A DNA stretch of 64,000 bases from Chitinophaga sp. LS1 (GTDB taxonomy: Bacteria; Bacteroidota; Bacteroidia; Chitinophagales; Chitinophagaceae): NCBI RefSeq assembly GCF_034274695.1, contig NZ_CP128362.1:6388501-6452500 (forward strand), read 5' to 3'. The notes below the pieces were generated by a model that saw nothing but the letters and a program-made list of their open reading frames with translations, had not been told where the DNA came from and did no database searches. The position numbers were made by a program, and so were the translations under genes. Of the stretch, positions 29,601 to 38,978 are shown one piece after another. The number at the start of each line of letters is the position of its first letter. Position 1 is the first letter of the stretch.

Positions 29601-32600
29601 GGTAGCTGCACCATGCCCTGGATCAGTTGCTTTGCTATAAGTCAGTGCATCTCCATCCACGTCTGAACCAACCACACTTCCATTGTAAGCTACATCTTCA
29701 GCTGTAGTAATATTCTGATCAACCCCAGCAGGCGCATCATTCACAGGAGTCACCGTTATACGAAGCGTACCAACACTACACATACCCGGCGTTCCATTAT
29801 CACACACACTATACTTCACACTATCCACCCCATTATAATTCGCCACCGGAGTATAAGTATAACTACCATTCGTATTCAACACAATCGTTCCATGCACAGG
29901 ACCTGTCTGCACACTAGCCGTCAACGTATTTCCCTCTACATCCGTATCATTTGTCAATACATTCCCCGTACCCACATTATCTTCCAATATAGTCAGCACA
30001 TCATCCACCGCCACCGGCGCATCATTTACCGCTGTAATTCCCAATGTTACTGTCTTCGTATCCTGCATTGCACCCCCTGAACCAGTATTCCCATTATCAT
30101 TGATATTTACTGTCAATGTAACCGTTGCAGGTGGATTCTGTGATGAAGAATAAGTAACTTTATTCGCAGTCAAAAATGCATTAATATCCGTAATCGTACC
30201 CGTCAATACCAATGCACTACCCGTACCACTCACCACTACCCCAGATCCCGACACCGCACTCACATATCCATCCGGCACAGAAAAAGTAACCGTCACACTA
30301 CCCGTACCCGCATCCACATCCGAAAATGATATATCCTTCAATGAAGCCGGAATATCCTCAGTTACCGCAATACTCGTCGGCACTGTAATTACCGGCGCAT
30401 CATTCACCGCTGTAATCACAATAGTCATCTTCGCCGCCGCTGTTGAATAAGAAGTTCCATCTGACGCCCTCCAGTCAAAACTGGTCGTTCCATTCCAATT
30501 GGCCGTCGGAATAAACGTGATATTCCCCAACTGTGAAGCCAGAATCTCCTGTCCTGCTGTAATCACCACCCCATTCAACCGGAAACTACCATTCAATGGC
30601 AAAGTGACAATTCGGATCTTATTCAACGCTGTACCATCCGCATCTGAATATTGTGATGTAAAATTAGTCGCCGTAAATGCCAGGGTATTATCTTCCACCC
30701 CTGTCACCGTACTATTCGTCACTACCGGTAAGTTATTGACTGTCGCCATGACAGTATAGGAATAATCTGCCCGGCCCGTATCCGCATCATTATTCAATAT
30801 GCGCACTACTGCCACATAAGTACCTACTGTATGAGAAGCAGCATTGAAAGTAACCGTAAAGCTCGTACTGCCACCCGCTGTTATTGAGGAAACTGATGGC
30901 TGCGCACTCACGGTAAAGCCTGCATCACCACTGATCGCCACATTCGGTGTACCTGTCAGGTTAATCACCCCGGTACCCACGTTGTTGATGACAAATGTAT
31001 TTGTCATCGTACCCGTCGTCAGTGTGCCAAAGTCAGTTCCATCTACCGTCGTCACCGTACCACTATTGTCATTGATCAATGTACCATTACCTGTTACATT
31101 AATACGCGGATCTGTTGTGATGACGATCGTTGTAGTAGAAGCCGGCCCTGTTTCTGTACCATCATTCAATGTTGTGGTGATGATACGGTTCGTTGTATTC
31201 GGCGCACTATTGCTGTTTCTATATTCAATCAGTTTCAGCGCAGCAATATAACTCGCCTGTGAAGCAGATCCCGTCAGCGTGATTGTACTTGTACCACTGC
31301 CGGTTGCAGTAATACCTGCTGGCAATGTACCATTGATGTACAATCCTTCACTCCCCGCATCCAGCACATTCGTGAGCGTAATCACCGCCTTCACCATATT
31401 ATCTCCATCATAATCTACGATACTCAGATCTGTATCTGTGATATTCGCACCTGAACCACCCGCATTGAAATAATTCAGGTAATTATATTTGCCCGTAGCA
31501 CCTGAACTGTTATCCGCATCCAGGTTCGCCTTCGGACAATTATTGACATCCATGGCCTTTGTGATCAGGTTATTTTCGAAGTAACACTCTTTAAACCCCG
31601 AATTCTGATTAGCCAGCGATGATAATGTAAAAGGCGTACCCACTGCAGTTCCTACCCCACCACTTACAAAGCTACCATTGTCATTGATGATCAGGGTGAC
31701 GTCGAAATCCAGGTTGTCAAATGCACTCAGATCCATGTCATAGGTAAATGTTTTACATTCTCCCTGCAGGATCGTCTGGTTGAAAGTACCGGTATACAAT
31801 AAAATAGCAGCGGGATCCGTGGTAGGATCCCCATGATAGATTGAAATTGGCATTCCTGCACTGGCATTGCCCGCGCCCGGGTTGCACACTTCCACACTCG
31901 CCCTCACGATATTACAGGAGCTACCTTTTGCAAATGAAATATCGGCGGCGTTAAATGCAATATCCGGTCGGGCCCCATAATAATCCATGGATTCCAGGAT
32001 CTGGTAATCCGGATTGGCCAGACCAGTTTTATTGGTAACCGTTAGCGTGGTTTTATCGGCTGAGAGGGAAAATGAAATATCATACCCATAATTACCCTTA
32101 TAACCTACTGTATTCGCATGGTTCCGCGCACTGGTTCCATCCAGTGGTACACTTTTAAAAGCAAAGTTGTCATCTCTCCTGGTAGTACCATCCAAACCCA
32201 CCTGCTGATAAAAATAGCCCGTAGCTGTACTTGTTGACAGATCAATGTATGCATATCCTGCCAGTGAGTTTTCATTACTTTCACGATCGGTATTCACCGC
32301 GTTACCCGTTTCATTCAGGTACATGGAGGTTGTACCCAGCGGAATAGTAAATGTTTTGGCAACTCCTGCTGAAGAACTGGTCCCCTTGGCTATAAATGCA
32401 AAATCAGTATTGAAGAATTCCGCACTCATCCCCTGTCCTACTCTTTTGTAAAATTCTACGACAAATGCATCGTCAAAGTCACGGGCATAATTCGCATCCC
32501 GCTTAATGACCAGGTTCGTTCCTGAGATGTACATCTGCGGGTTGCATACCCCTACCGCACCGGCGGTGCTCAGTTTGGTGGAATAATCACCCGTAATCGC

Positions 32601-33461
32601 TGCTGATGAAAGGAAGCTCATGGTGGATGCACTGGACAGGTCATTGATCACATAAGTCGATCTTCTGTCAATAGAACCACCATTCGCCAAAGTAATTACG
32701 CCATCCGTCAAACCCGCATCCAGGTCGATGGTAAAGCTCATATTGGAATAGCCTTCCTCTGTTCCGGAACTTGAATTCAGGTCAGTATAACTTGTATTGG
32801 TGCCCTTACCCTGGATACTGATAATATTGGTACCAGTTGGAATGGCAATAACCAGGTCTGTATTAGCAGTACCTGTACCATGCAATAACGCTTTTACCTG
32901 GGGATCGAGTGGAGTCAGTGAATTATTATAAGGGGAACAATATTCTACATAATAAGAAGAATGCGTTGTCGTAACGGTCTCTGTGATGGTAAGCGTGCTG
33001 CCGGAAATTGTAAACTTCACATTGTTCAGGTCTGCTGGTGTGGCATCCCCTACCTTGCTTCCGGCAGGGATAAAACTGCCCAGGGCAACTTTCTGCCACC
33101 CATACACATTCGTTCCCGAACCATCAGTATTCGTATTCTTTGCCACATTCACGTAACCGGATGACGTCCCTCCTGAGATGTCAATCACAGCACTGATATT
33201 GATGAAGTCCTCGTCTCCTTGAGGGTTATCACTACTTGTAGTGATACCGGTCTCGGAAGAAACATACACATTGATGGAAGAAGTCCCTGCTGGAATAGTA
33301 AAAACAGGGGCAGCACCTCCGGGGGCTCTGTATTTAGCTTCTACGCTCAAAATGTCTGCCTTTTTTCCACCGCTGGGGCTGCATGGACTGGTCGGCATTT
33401 GACCAAATGTCATCAACGAACAAAGCAATAAGCCGAAGCTTAACAATAATGTATTCTTCAT
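17664..33461 (-). CDS. giant cell-surface adhesin with 41 cadherin-like repeats and type B T9SS sorting domain
   Basis: 5265 residues. A signal peptide (1-20, ending MTFGQ) is followed by about 760 residues of beta-rich sequence without clear family, then a choice-of-anchor D-like domain (about 785-905). Cadherin/Ig-like domains with VNDAP boundaries follow (about 905-1238), then 41 tandem units of about 91 residues (about 1238-4970). Next come a DUF11-like domain (LVKTAVLNG...TNTGDVPL), one more cadherin-like domain, and the gliding-motility-associated type B C-terminal domain ([22 protein letters not shown]). The repeats have DVDGD and NDGNGG acidic loops typical of calcium-binding cadherin-like folds. 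It is probably exported by T9SS and held on the surface as an SprB-like adhesin or filament. The PorP/SprF gene overlaps its stop codon. Confidence 0.9.
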   Translation of the reverse strand: MKNTLLLSFGLLLCSLMTFGQMPTSPCSPSGGKKADILSVEAKYRAPGGAAPVFTIPAGTSSINVYVSSETGITTSSDNPQGDEDFINISAVIDISGGTSSGYVNVAKNTNTDGSGTNVYGWQKVALGSFIPAGSKVGDATPADLNNVKFTISGSTLTITETVTTTHSSYYVEYCSPYNNSLTPLDPQVKALLHGTGTANTDLVIAIPTGTNIISIQGKGTNTSYTDLNSSSGTEEGYSNMSFTIDLDAGLTDGVITLANGGSIDRRSTYVINDLSSASTMSFLSSAAITGDYSTKLSTAGAVGVCNPQMYISGTNLVIKRDANYARDFDDAFVVEFYKRVGQGMSAEFFNTDFAFIAKGTSSSAGVAKTFTIPLGTTSMYLNETGNAVNTDRESNENSLAGYAYIDLSTSTATGYFYQQVGLDGTTRRDDNFAFKSVPLDGTSARNHANTVGYKGNYGYDISFSLSADKTTLTVTNKTGLANPDYQILESMDYYGARPDIAFNAADISFAKGSSCNIVRASVEVCNPGAGNASAGMPISIYHGDPTTDPAAILLYTGTFNQTILQGECKTFTYDMDLSAFDNLDFDVTLIINDNGSFVSGGVGTAVGTPFTLSSLANQNSGFKECYFENNLITKAMDVNNCPKANLDADNSSGATGKYNYLNYFNAGGSGANITDTDLSIVDYDGDNMVKAVITLTNVLDAGSEGLYINGTLPAGITATGSGTSTITLTGSASQASYIAALKLIEYRNSNSAPNTTNRIITTTLNDGTETGPASTTTIVITTDPRINVTGNGTLINDNSGTVTTVDGTDFGTLTTGTMTNTFVINNVGTGVINLTGTPNVAISGDAGFTVSAQPSVSSITAGGSTSFTVTFNAASHTVGTYVAVVRILNNDADTGRADYSYTVMATVNNLPVVTNSTVTGVEDNTLAFTATNFTSQYSDADGTALNKIRIVTLPLNGSFRLNGVVITAGQEILASQLGNITFIPTANWNGTTSFDWRASDGTSYSTAAAKMTIVITAVNDAPVITVPTSIAVTEDIPASLKDISFSDVDAGTGSVTVTFSVPDGYVSAVSGSGVVVSGTGSALVLTGTITDINAFLTANKVTYSSSQNPPATVTLTVNINDNGNTGSGGAMQDTKTVTLGITAVNDAPVAVDDVLTILEDNVGTGNVLTNDTDVEGNTLTASVQTGPVHGTIVLNTNGSYTYTPVANYNGVDSVKYSVCDNGTPGMCSVGTLRITVTPVNDAPAGVDQNITTAEDVAYNGSVVGSDVDGDALTYSKATDPGHGAATVNADGTYTYTPAANYNGPDSFTIEINDGNGGIATVTINITVTAVNDDPTGADQNITTPEDVAYNGSVVGSDVDGDALTYSKATDPAHGTATVNADGTYTYIPATNYNGSDSFTIEINDGNGGTATVTINITVTAVNDDPIGADQNITTPEDVAYNGSVVGSDVDGDSLTYSKSTDPAHGTATVNADGTYTYTPASNYNGPDSFTIEINDGNGGTATVTINITVTAVNDDPTGADQNITTPEDIAYNGSVVGSDVDGDALTYSKATDPAHGTATVNADGTYTYTPASNYNGPDSFTIEINDGNGGIATVTINITVTAVNDDPTGADQNITTPEDVVYNGSVVGSDVDGDALTYSKSTDPAHGTATVNADGTYTYTPATNYNGPDSFTIEINDGNGGIATVTINITVTAVNDDPTGADQNITTPEDVVYNGSVVGSDLDGDALTYSKATDPTHGTATVNADGTYTYTPAINYNGPDSFTIEINDGNGGTATVTINITVTAVNDDPTGADQNITTPEDVAYNGSVVGSDVDGDALTYSKATDPAHGAATVNADGTYTYTPAANYNGPDSFTIEINDGNGGIATVTINITVTAVNDDPTGADQNITTPEDVAYNGSVVGSDVDGDALTYSKATDPAHGTVTVNADGTYTYTPASNYNGTDSFTIEINDGNGGTTTITINITVTAVNDDPTGADQNITTPEDVAYNGTVVGNDLDGDALTYSKATDPTHGTATVNADGTYTYTPAANYNGPDSFTIEINDGNGGTATVTINTTVTAVNDDPTGADQNITTAEDVVYNGSVVGSDVDGDALTYIKATDPAHGTVTVNTDGTYTYTPAANYNGPDSFTIEINDGNGGTATVTINITVTAVNDDPTGSDQAITTPEDTQYNGSVVGNDVDGDALTYSKATDPAHGTATVNTDGTYTYTPATNYNGPDSFTIEINDGNGGTATVTINITVTAVNDDPTGADQNITTPEGVVYNGSVVGSDVDGDALTYSKATDPAHGAATVNADGTYTYTPAANYNGPDSFTIEINDGNGGTATVTINITVTAVNDDPTGADQNITTPEDVAYNGSVVGNDLDGDALTYSKATDPTHGTATVNADGTYTYTPATNYNGPDSFTIEINDGNGGIATVTINITVTVVNDAPTGVDQNITTAEDVVYNGSVVGSDVDGDALTYSKATDPAHGTVTVNTDGTYTYTPASNYNGPDSFTIEINDGNGGTATVTINITVTAVNDDPTGADQNITTPEDVVYNGSVMGNDVDGDALTYSKATDPAHGTATVNADGTYTYTPASNYNGPDSFTIEINDGNGGTATVTINITVTAVNDDPTGSDQAITTPEDTQYNGSVVGNDVDGDALTYSKATDPAHGTATVNTYGTYTYTPATNYNGPDSFTIEINDGNGGTATVTINIIVTAVNDDPTGADQNITTPEDVVYNGSVMGNDVDGDALTYSKATDPAHGTATVNADGTYTYTPASNYNGPDSFTIEINDGNGGTATVTINITVTAVNDDPTGADQNITTAEDVVYNGSVVGNDVDGDALTYSKATDPAHGTATVNADGTYTYTPASNYNGPDSFTIEINDGNGGTATVTINITVTAVNDDPTGADQNITTAEDVVYNGSVVGSDVDGDALTYSKATDPAHGTATVNADGTYTYTPASNYNGPDSFTIEINDGNGGTATVTINITVTAVNDDPTGADQNITTAEDIAYNGSVVGSDVDGDALTYSKATDPAHGTATVNADGTYTYTPATNYNGPDSFTIEINDGNGGTATVTINITVTAVNDDPTGADQNITTPEDVVYNGSVVGSDVDGDALTYSKATDPAHGTATVNADGTYTYIPATNYNGSDSFTIEINDGNGGTATVTINITVTAVNDDPTGTDQNITTPEDVAYNGTVVGNDLDGDALTYSKATDPTHGTATVNVDGTYTYTPATNYNGPDSFTIEINDGNGGTAIVTINIIVTAVNDDPTGVDQNITTPEDVVYNGSVVGNDVDGDALTYSKATDPTHGTATVNADGTYTYTPAANYNGPDSFTIEINDGNGGTATVTINITVTAVNDDPTGSDQAITTPEDTQYNGSVVGNDVDGDALTYSKSTDPAHGTATVNTDGTYTYTPAANYNGPDSFTIEINDGNGGTAIVTINITVTAVNDDPTGADQNITTPEDVVYNGSVVGSDVDGDALTYSKATDPAHGTVTVNTDGTYTYTPASNYNGPDSFTIEINDGNGGIATVTINITVTAVNDDPTGADQNITTPEDVAYNGSVVGSDVDGDALTYSKATDPAHGTVTVNTDGTYTYIPATNYNGSDSFTIEINDGNGGTATVTINITVTAVNDDPIGADQNITTPEDVAYNGSVVGSDVDGDALTYSKATDPAHGTATVNADGTYTYTPASNYNGPDSFTIEIYDGNGGTTTITINITVTAVNDDPTGTDQNITTPEDVAYNGTVVGNDLDGDALTYSKATDPTHGTATVNADGTYTYTPAANYNGPDSFTIEINDGNGGTATVTINIIVTAVNDDPTGADQTITTPEDTQYNGSIVGNDVDGDALTYNKATDPAHGTAIVNADGTYTYSPAADYNGPDSFTIEISDGNGGIATVTINITVTAVNDDPTGVDQNITTPEDVAYNGSIVGNDVDGDVLTYNKATDPGHGTATVNADGTYTYTPAANYNGPDSFTIEINDGNGGTATVTINIIVTAVNDDPTGADQTITTPEDTQYNGSIVGNDVDGDALTYNKATDPAHGTAIVNADGTYTYSPATDYNGPDSFTIEISDGNGGIATVTINITVTAVNDDPTGVDQNITTPEDVAYNGSIVGNDVDGDVLTYNKATDPGHGTATVNADGTYTYTPATNYNGPDSFTIEINDGNGGTATVTINITVTAVNDAPTGVDQNITTPEDVAYNGSIVGNDVDGDVLTYNKSTDPAHGTATVNADGTYTYTPAADYNDPDSFTIEINDGNGGIATVTINITVTAVNDDPTGSDQTITTPEDTQYNGSIVGNDVDGDALTYNKATDPAHGTAIVNADGTYTYSPAADYNGPDSFTIEISDGNGGTTTVTINITVTLVNDDPTGADQNITTPEDVAYNGSVVGNDVDGDVLTYNKSTDPAHGTAIVNADGTYTYTPAANYNGPDSFTIEINDGNGGIATVTINITVTAVNDDPTGSDQTITTPEDTQYNGSIVGNDVDGDVLTYIKATDPAHGTATVNADGTYTYIPATNYNGPDSFTIEINDGNGGTATVTINITVTAVNDDPTGADQNITTPEDVAYNGSVVGNDVDGDVLTYTKVTDPAHGTAAVNADGTYNYTPAANYFGPDSFTIEINDGNGGTAIITINITVTPVNDAPTAFNQIVTTPEDTPYNGSVIGTDADGDALTYSKGSNPTNGTATVNADGTFTYTPNANYNGPDAFTITLDDNHGGTTTVTITITVTPVNDAPTGNGDSKTTSEDTPVSGAVTGSDVDGDALTYSMGSTPSHGTATVNADGTYTYTPAANYFGPDSFTIEISDGQLSVTVTVNITVVPVNDAPAAGNQSITTPEDTPYNGSVTATDVDGDALTYSMGSNPTNGIVTVNADGTYTYTSNANYNGTDAFTIVISDGHSGTTTITVNVTVTPVNDAPTGTDLSITTPKNTAYTGNVTGADVDGDVLTYTKATDPSFGTVVVNTNGSFTYTPTTGYVGNDSFTVTISDGQYSITITVYITVTQVITHPGITLVKTAVLNGNVITYTFTTTNTGDVPLINVILADPMVNLNTTISATLQPGAVVTQTATYTLTQTDRENESVTNTATVSGATTDHATVSDISGTTAGNDTPTTITVPGAPKAKDDEYDTRMNTKISFNFIDNDDLGTSTLGTYTIISEVQHGTISRDVNGYTEYTPDQGYVGDDTFTYTITDADGYISNVATVTIHIGAVYIAVPTLFTPNGDGKNDVFEIVGLEKYTENELIIVNRWGNEVYRQHNYSNTWTGDGLSEGTYYYLLRVKKQGSADWEVFKGFTTILRKFKK
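18545..29750 (-). repeat. 41 tandem 273-bp coding repeats
   Basis: Unit boundaries were followed through the GGATCATCAT-type site that encodes VNDDP. From 19903 to 29731 the spacing is exactly 36 x 273 bp, with no insertion or deletion. Towards the 3' end the spacings are 273, 273, 270 and 273. Each unit encodes [17 protein letters not shown], then YNGSVVG(S/N)DVDGDALTY and a [18 protein letters not shown] block. Units at the 3' end and the first few at the 5' end are the most diverged. Confidence 0.93.
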
Positions 33462-33654
33462 AAAGATAGAGATAGGCGTCCCTTACAGATAGCCGTTAAA
33501 ATAGTTAGGTACAGGCTATAACTTATCGTTAAGTATTCAGAGGGAAAAAGGGGAATTGAAGATCGCCGAACGTTTTTTATTCATCCAAAACTACATTGTC
33601 AGAAATGGGATTCCATCCTACTTACGAAAGGTTATAAACTGGACCTACCCGCGG

Positions 33655-33662
33655 CAAAAGTA
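33655..33662 (-). promoter_or_regulatory. promoter -7 element for the giant adhesin operon (TACTTTTG)
   Basis: The minus strand reads TACTTTTG, matching TAnnTTTG, with a very AT-rich upstream flank. The start codon is at 33461, implying a ~190-nt 5' leader. The rest of the 387-bp spacer to the divergent AlkB-family gene holds only that gene's promoter and AT-rich sequence. Confidence 0.5.
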
Positions 33663-33834
33663 TTAAATTTTAATATTATATTAAAATTATTTTAAAACAG
33701 TTATTTTATGAATATTATTATCAGACACAGATATAGAAACATATTGATTTTCATTAATAATTACTCATAAATTATTTATTTTACTGATAGGTCTCCTAAA
33801 TATGAGTGAAACAACAGCTTGCTAATATTTTTAG

Positions 33835-33842
33835 TATTTTTG
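33835..33842 (+). promoter_or_regulatory. promoter -7 element for the AlkB-family gene (TATTTTTG)
   Basis: An exact TAnnTTTG match ends 6 nt before the ATG at 33849. With the usual start-site distance the transcript would be leaderless. Confidence 0.5.
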
Positions 33843-33848
33843 TAAGCT

Positions 33849-34463
33849 ATGCTACTTTTTGAAGACAATGAGCTGTTTGATCAGGGAAAAGTGAGGTACA
33901 TTAACTATGCCCTGCCGGATACTACCCTCGAACTGCGGGAGCAGTTTTTTCCTAAAAATGAATCAGACCATTATTTTAAACTCCTGAAAGAAAATACCCC
34001 CTGGAAACAGCATAACCGAAAGATGTATGATAGGATACTGCCAGATCCACGCTTAATTGCTTATTACGGGGGTGAAAATGGACTGGAATGGACACAAGAG
34101 CTACTGGATATCAAAATGAAAGTAGAAGCTGCCTGTGGGGTTTATTTTAACAGGGTATTGCTAAATCATTACAGGGACGGCAATGATTCAGTCGCATGGC
34201 ATAGCGATACGCTACCTGCAGATGGCATACATCATCCAATTGCCTCGGTGACCTTTGGCGAGACACGATTATTTAAAGTGAGACATAAGACGAGAAAAGA
34301 TGTGCTGCCGCTGGATATACCGCTCACACACGGCAGCTTTTTGCTGATGGGTAAAACCATGCAGGATTTTTATGAACACCATGTGCCAAAGACCAGCAGA
34401 AAGATTGGTGCAAGAATTAACCTGACTTTCAGGATTTCGGATACCGCTAAGAAGGTGTACTGA
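33849..34463 (+). CDS. alpha-ketoglutarate-dependent dioxygenase, AlkB family
   Basis: 204 residues, the usual size for the ALKBH2-like bacterial branch. This Fe(II)/2-oxoglutarate enzyme family repairs alkylated bases such as 1-methyladenine and 3-methylcytosine in DNA by oxidative demethylation. The iron ligands are His118 and Asp120 in VAWHSD and a late His in YEHHVPK (177 or 178). The 2-oxoglutarate and substrate arginines are in ARINLTFR (Arg189, Arg195). The substrate loop RVLLNHYRDGNDSV and the FGETRLF strand also fit. It is a stand-alone gene with its own promoter, and its last 17 bases overlap the end of the convergent downstream gene. No Ada or other repair gene is adjacent. Confidence 0.93.
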   Translation: MLLFEDNELFDQGKVRYINYALPDTTLELREQFFPKNESDHYFKLLKENTPWKQHNRKMYDRILPDPRLIAYYGGENGLEWTQELLDIKMKVEAACGVYFNRVLLNHYRDGNDSVAWHSDTLPADGIHHPIASVTFGETRLFKVRHKTRKDVLPLDIPLTHGSFLLMGKTMQDFYEHHVPKTSRKIGARINLTFRISDTAKKVY

Positions 34464-35073
34464 CTTCCTCATCCGCGGGCACCTCGTTTATTTCTTCATC
34501 ATTCATAATTAACTGGACAGGATTTATTTTTTCAAATTCATCCTTACTGATTAACTGAATTTGCTCCATGGCAGGCAGACCGCTGTTGAACAAAGTGATC
34601 AGGCGCTGTAAGGTAGCATACAGATTTTCAGGCACGGCTTCTTTATAGGCTACGCAGTAATAAGGATAAAAACCACCATAGGGTTTGCCAAATAATACTT
34701 TGGAATTTTTTATCTTTTTGTTGATTAGTTTGTATTGATTAGGGGTAATGCAGACCAACCAATATAAGTAGTTGGGGTTCGGATTGTCATGACCGGAATA
34801 AAGGTATAGCTGCTTTTGTGTAATTGATAATCTGTAGGAGCCATCTATTTCCGGCGCAAACCAGTAAATATCGTATCCGGTGTGGTGCTTGCCATCTCCT
34901 AATTCAAAGGAATAGTAGAGGGCATCGGCATGGCAGGTAAGTGCACTATCGGGAATGACTAATCTCGTCAAGGTGCTGTCATCCACAAGGTGGAGAATCT
35001 TTCTATTGGAATGCTGGCCGATGGCAAGTTGACTGGTCAATAAAACAGATAAAACAAACAGCCTGCTTTTCAT
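34447..35073 (-). CDS. secreted protein of unknown function
   Basis: 208 residues with a signal peptide (MKSRLFVLSVLLTSQLAIGQ). The mature part is rich in Tyr (GYDIYWFAPEIDGSY, YPYYCVAY) and ends in an acidic tail (NDEEINEVPADEE). I recognise no domain. Its stop region overlaps the 3' end of the AlkB-family gene by 17 nt on the opposite strand, so the two transcripts converge. Periplasmic or surface location is inferred from the signal alone. Confidence 0.6.
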   Translation of the reverse strand: MKSRLFVLSVLLTSQLAIGQHSNRKILHLVDDSTLTRLVIPDSALTCHADALYYSFELGDGKHHTGYDIYWFAPEIDGSYRLSITQKQLYLYSGHDNPNPNYLYWLVCITPNQYKLINKKIKNSKVLFGKPYGGFYPYYCVAYKEAVPENLYATLQRLITLFNSGLPAMEQIQLISKDEFEKINPVQLIMNDEEINEVPADEEVSTPS

Positions 35074-35237
35074 GCTTTAAATATACAAAAAACGGATCAC
35101 CCGTTCCACACGAAATTATAAAATCCTGCGGTGTAAACCCCAGCTGTGCAACATCTGACAATACATCGAACCGCTTCCACATTGTACAGATTCTCCATAG
35201 CAGGTAATTAAGGAATATCCAAAGGCACAAAAGCAAA

Positions 35238-35519
35238 CTATAATACCCCTACCACCAATGTAGATGTAATAAATGTTTGCTTCAGGAAAGAATTTTTTAA
35301 TCCCCGTATTTCTTTTTTCATACTGAAATTAATAAGAAAAAGTCCCTGATAAATGTATGAGATAAACACAGGCATCTCATCCGCAAAAAGGTAATTTGTA
35401 CCAGCCGGAATTCCCCATATACGTAACCGCTTCTCCAATGTCAGCATGACAGATTTCTCTAAAGAATAGTAAGTATTCACTGCTGTAAAAAACGCATTGA
35501 TGACTGCACCCCTATTCAT
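35238..35519 (-). CDS. doubtful 93-residue hypothetical protein
   Basis: An open frame in the otherwise gene-free 35074-35616 spacer. The translation (MNRGAVINAFFTAVNTYYSL at the start, two hydrophobic stretches later) matches nothing I know. No promoter or ribosome-binding signal is evident. It may be chance. Apart from the GH64 promoter at 35553-35582, I see nothing else in this spacer. Confidence 0.2.
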   Translation of the reverse strand: MNRGAVINAFFTAVNTYYSLEKSVMLTLEKRLRIWGIPAGTNYLFADEMPVFISYIYQGLFLINFSMKKEIRGLKNSFLKQTFITSTLVVGVL

Positions 35520-35552
35520 TCCATGACTTTTATCACGTAAAAATAAGCAGTA

Positions 35553-35582
35553 TTTGGTTTTTCGGAATAAAAACTACCTTTG
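35553..35582 (+). promoter_or_regulatory. full promoter (TTTG, 18-nt spacer, TACCTTTG) for the GH64 gene
   Basis: TTTG at 35553-35556 and TACCTTTG at 35575-35582 match the Bacteroidota -33/-7 consensus with near-ideal spacing. It is the best promoter in the window. It rules out the upstream ATG at 35554 as the translation start. Confidence 0.7.
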
Positions 35583-35616
35583 TACAAGTTCTTTAAAATT
35601 AAGACCTATAATCGCT

Positions 35617-37800
35617 ATGAAAATCAGACCTTTCTTTTCCCTCAGGGTCTTTTGTACCCGCCTGGTCGTACTGCTTGGCCTTTCCATGTCTATTGGAACC
35701 ACTGTACATGCCCAAACCACGGTTCCCTTTACCCTGTACAACAATTCTGCTTACACAGATGCCAACGTCTATGTTGCTGTAATTGGTATTATCAATGACA
35801 ATCACGTATGGATTGACCCCAAAACAGGCGCAGTCAATCCTATGAGTACGTCTTATAATACAGTATCAGGTCCTGTCATCAATGGAAACTACGGCCCCGG
35901 TGGCAACGGCAAATACGCCGCCTGCTTCGCAAAGCTGAGTGAAATTCCAAACAAGGTGGTCAACGTTCCCGGCATCGCTGGTTGTCGTATCCTGATCTCC
36001 TTCAACTCACAGCTGTACCTTTATTTCTTCGGCGCTTCCGGCTCTCCCAGCGGTTATGCAGCACCCAATCTCGCTAATCCAACCGATCCCAACCAGGGCA
36101 TCCGTTACGAGAACATTGAGCTGACAAACGCGTCTAATGGTCTGTGGGTAAATACTACGCGTGTAGATGCGTACCAATACCCAATGGGCCTCGAAGTATG
36201 GGGTAACAGCAGCTTCTATCAAAAAGTAGGGGAAACTGTCACACACAGTTACATCCTCAATCAGTGGCAGACTACCGCGCCTACTGAGTTTGCCGGTTGC
36301 TACGATGCGACCAACGGCATTATCCACTTCCCTTCCAAAACCACTGCATGGCAATCAGGCGGTGCACAGGCCAGCTACTTTGGCTCCTATGTAGATGCTA
36401 TCTGGTCCAAGTACACCAGCGGTAACCTGATCTTCAATGCAGGTGATGCAGGTACATGGAGTGGTAAAGTGTCAGGTAGTACCTTCACCTTCACAAGAAG
36501 TTCCGATGGCGCTGTAGGCACCATCTCTGCCAAACCTTCCCAGATCGAAGTAATGGAAGGTAGTGGCGTGATGGCCAGCGGCGGTCAGTGGGACAAAGTA
36601 GTACAGGCACAGATCTGCGCTGCTATCAATCGTCATGCAATTGACCTGACTAAGGCCACTGGCGTGACACAGGATTTCTCTACGCCATCACTTTATTACC
36701 AGACCGCTCCTTACAACTGGTATTGTAAGTTCTGGCACCGTAGCGACATCACCTTTAATAGTCTGACGTATGCGTTCTGCTACGACGATGTTTTCAATCA
36801 GTCTTCTACCATCAATGCACCTTCTCCAACCCGCGCTACCATTACCATCGGTGGCTTTGCCGGCCTTACTTCCAACAGCCCGGTGACCGTCTACAAAGAT
36901 TGTAACTACGCTGGTTATGCAGTAGGTCTGAGCACAGGTACTTATACCCTGAGTCAGCTGAATGCACTGGGTATTCTGAATGACGATATCTCCTCTCTGA
37001 AAGTAAGCTCAGGTTATAAAGTAACCCTGTACAAGAATGATAATTTTGGTGGTGCTACAGCTAGCTTCACAGCTGATGACGCATGTCTGGTAGACAACAA
37101 CTTCAACGACTCTACATCTTCTCTAAAAGTTGAAACGACCAGCAGCACTACGTCTATCAAGATCGAAGCAGAGAACTACAATTACATGTCAGGCGTACAG
37201 ACAGAAACCACCAGCGATGCAGGTGGCGGACTGAATGTAGGTTATATTGATGCAGGTGACTGGCTGAGTTATGAAGTAACAATCCCCGCTACCGGTTCTT
37301 ATGTAGTAGACTATCGTGTAGCTAGTACCTCTTCCGGCAATACACTGCGCCTTGAAAAAGATGCTGGAGCTACACAACTGGGCACTGTCACCATTCCTAA
37401 TACAGGTGGCTGGCAGGTATGGTCCAATGTAGCACATACTGTATCTCTGCCTGCTGGTACTTACAGTATCGGTATTGCCACTGCTACTGGTAATTTCAAC
37501 TTTAATTACCTGACCATTACCAGTACTTCCGGCGCAAGAGCAGCTGCTGCTAACACTGTTACAGAAGACACGCACACTACGGTGACCCTGTCTCCTAACC
37601 CGGTCAGCAACCAGCTGTATATCCGTAATAATGATAAGATCAGAACCATGAGTGTTTTCGACATCAGCGGACATGCGATTATGCAGGTAACCAATCCTGG
37701 CACAAACATCAATGTATCTTCATTGGTACCTGGTGTTTACATTATCAAAATAGACCGCAAAGATGGTAGTCAGAAGACTGTGAAGATCCTGAAACAATAA
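35617..37800 (+). CDS. secreted GH64 beta-1,3-glucanase with crystallin, CBM6 and type A T9SS domains
   Basis: About 727 residues. Signal peptide (1-33, ending VHAQ). Residues ~35-410 match glycoside hydrolase family 64, which cuts beta-1,3-glucan (laminaripentaose-producing type); YTDANVYVAVIGI, WVNTTRVDAYQYPMGLEV and the AAINRHAIDL segment support this. A beta/gamma-crystallin domain (~417-505, VTVYKDCNYAGYAVGL and VTLYKNDNFGG) and a CBM6 (~512-640, IEAENYNYMSG, GYIDAGDWLSYEV) follow, then a type A T9SS sorting domain (~654-727, LSPNPVSNQLYI...GVYIIKI). It is exported by T9SS, probably to attack fungal or algal beta-glucan. The start at 35617 is fixed by the promoter just upstream. Confidence 0.88.
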   Translation: MKIRPFFSLRVFCTRLVVLLGLSMSIGTTVHAQTTVPFTLYNNSAYTDANVYVAVIGIINDNHVWIDPKTGAVNPMSTSYNTVSGPVINGNYGPGGNGKYAACFAKLSEIPNKVVNVPGIAGCRILISFNSQLYLYFFGASGSPSGYAAPNLANPTDPNQGIRYENIELTNASNGLWVNTTRVDAYQYPMGLEVWGNSSFYQKVGETVTHSYILNQWQTTAPTEFAGCYDATNGIIHFPSKTTAWQSGGAQASYFGSYVDAIWSKYTSGNLIFNAGDAGTWSGKVSGSTFTFTRSSDGAVGTISAKPSQIEVMEGSGVMASGGQWDKVVQAQICAAINRHAIDLTKATGVTQDFSTPSLYYQTAPYNWYCKFWHRSDITFNSLTYAFCYDDVFNQSSTINAPSPTRATITIGGFAGLTSNSPVTVYKDCNYAGYAVGLSTGTYTLSQLNALGILNDDISSLKVSSGYKVTLYKNDNFGGATASFTADDACLVDNNFNDSTSSLKVETTSSTTSIKIEAENYNYMSGVQTETTSDAGGGLNVGYIDAGDWLSYEVTIPATGSYVVDYRVASTSSGNTLRLEKDAGATQLGTVTIPNTGGWQVWSNVAHTVSLPAGTYSIGIATATGNFNFNYLTITSTSGARAAAANTVTEDTHTTVTLSPNPVSNQLYIRNNDKIRTMSVFDISGHAIMQVTNPGTNINVSSLVPGVYIIKIDRKDGSQKTVKILKQ

Positions 37801-37801
37801 A

Positions 37802-37850
37802 ATATAAAAGCCCTGTATTCGTGAATGAATACAGGGCTTTTATATTTTTT
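37802..37850. terminator. bidirectional intrinsic terminator
   Basis: A 19-bp perfect stem (core AAAAGCCCTGTATTC with its complement) around GTGAAT is followed by TTTTTT on the plus strand, with an A/T tract on the other side. It starts 2 nt after the GH64 stop and also covers the stop of the convergent methyltransferase gene. Confidence 0.88.
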
Positions 37851-38343
37851 TAAAAAGACCTTCTGCCACGCCCCTGTGTTTTACTGGGCGCTGGCTATAA
37901 TTGAGCTGCTCAAGTTCATTCAATAAGGGTAATATATTTTCATTGTCTGCACGCTCAATCGCCAGTTTCAAAATCAGCACCCCACCAGGTTTCAGCGCAT
38001 CGATAATAGCCGGAAATATCGCCACATCAAAATAATAATACAATACAATGAGATCATATTTGTCCGCAATTTCAAAAGCAGACAAATCCGCACACACTGT
38101 CTTCACCTTCAACCCCTCCGCACGCAAACTTAACTGCTCCATCGCCACATCCGAAAAATCTACCGCCGTCACCTCCCACCCTCTCTCGGCCAGGTACAAC
38201 GTATGCCTGCCACTACCAGCCGCCAGATCCAAAGCCCTTCCACCAGCAGGAAACTGCTCATACATGCCAATAAAATAAGGATCTGGTATGTCCAATGAAG
38301 GAAGGCCTTTCGTGTATCGTTCATTCCACAGCATTCTACTCAT
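37840..38343 (-). CDS. class I SAM-dependent methyltransferase (TehB-like)
   Basis: About 167 residues from MSRMLWNERYTKG; an ATG ten codons earlier is also in frame. WNERY and DIPDPYF at the start are typical of the TehB/UbiE-like small methyltransferases. Motif I is ALDLAAGSGRHTLYLAERG, followed by VTAVDFSDVAMEQ (acidic end of strand 2), a CADLSAF segment and LKPGGVLIL. It binds S-adenosylmethionine; the acceptor is unknown. It is slightly short at the C-terminus for the family (often ~190-200), and its stop falls within the shared terminator, so the end may have been trimmed in evolution. Confidence 0.82.
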   Translation of the reverse strand: MSRMLWNERYTKGLPSLDIPDPYFIGMYEQFPAGGRALDLAAGSGRHTLYLAERGWEVTAVDFSDVAMEQLSLRAEGLKVKTVCADLSAFEIADKYDLIVLYYYFDVAIFPAIIDALKPGGVLILKLAIERADNENILPLLNELEQLNYSQRPVKHRGVAEGLFKKI

Positions 38344-38444
38344 TTGGACAAATGTAATGAAAAATGATTTCATTCGTTTTTGACGCGCCCTGTGCTCCTA
38401 CCTAAGTCAGAAGCAGAGGGCCTGCGAAGCCATAAAATAAAAAA

Positions 38445-38466
38445 TTCCTGCCGGAACCGACAGGAA
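38445..38466. terminator. bidirectional terminator hairpin
   Basis: TTCCTG pairs with CAGGAA and CGG with CCG around a short loop. On the minus strand it is followed by TTTTTTATTTTAT, so it terminates the small secreted-protein gene. The plus side also has a T-rich flank. Confidence 0.7.
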
Positions 38467-38493
38467 CTTTTTACTTTATAATTTGTTTTTTAC

Positions 38494-38841
38494 TTACCAG
38501 GGCTTTGCACACACTTCAAATTTACCCTTCACTTCCTTATAGTAAACATTATCCTTGTAATAATACTTCACACCTTTATGCTCCTTTCGCTGGAACCCTG
38601 TGGGTACCTTATCTACCTGGATGCCTACCGGAGGTGCTGACACTTCTTCATAACCGCCAGATACAGGTTTGTAATACTTACCGTCTACCACCTGGTACTT
38701 TACACCCTTATAAGTAGTGGCTTTTGCATTCTTTGGTACAGTCTTCACTACTGGAGCCTTCCCCTTTGGCTGCTGCTGTGCAGATACTGTCATAAAAGTA
38801 CCACCAGCAACCAACATCATAATTAAAATTCTAGTCTTCAT
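38494..38841 (-). CDS. small secreted basic protein with Tyr-rich repeats (DUF6515-like)
   Basis: 115 residues with a signal peptide (MKTRILIMMLVAGGTFMTVSA). The mature part has two similar blocks, YKGVKYQVVDGKYYKPV and HKGVKYYYKDNVYYKEV, each with the YY-containing pattern of the DUF6515/Bacteroidota YxYxxxxYY small periplasmic proteins. It is rich in Lys and Pro. Function unknown. It has its own terminator, so it is probably a single-gene unit. Confidence 0.7.
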   Translation of the reverse strand: MKTRILIMMLVAGGTFMTVSAQQQPKGKAPVVKTVPKNAKATTYKGVKYQVVDGKYYKPVSGGYEEVSAPPVGIQVDKVPTGFQRKEHKGVKYYYKDNVYYKEVKGKFEVCAKPW

Positions 38842-38910
38842 TGCGCGTTCGCTTTTTATAGGTAAAAAAATACTCAGACAACAAGAATGACGAATAGTTT
38901 AACGATGTCT

Positions 38911-38953
38911 ATAAAAAGGGAAGACGCCCCGGTGGGTACTCCGGGACGCCTTC
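38911..38953 (-). terminator. intrinsic terminator of the second giant adhesin gene
   Basis: In the minus-strand RNA GAAGGCGTCCCGG pairs fully with CCGGGGCGTCTTC (two G-U pairs) around an 8-nt loop, followed by CCCTTTTTATAG. It lies 25 nt after the adhesin stop codon. Confidence 0.75.
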
Positions 38954-38978
38954 AGCCTATTTCTACTTTACACTTCTC

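Noticed and set aside
18545..29750. Regular repeats that might suggest a CRISPR array
   Set aside because: The 273-bp period is an open coding frame with conserved protein motifs, with no spacer-repeat alternation and no cas genes.
35003..35236. 77-codon minus-strand frame
   Set aside because: It overlaps the start of the secreted-protein gene in another frame and has no signal, motif or promoter.
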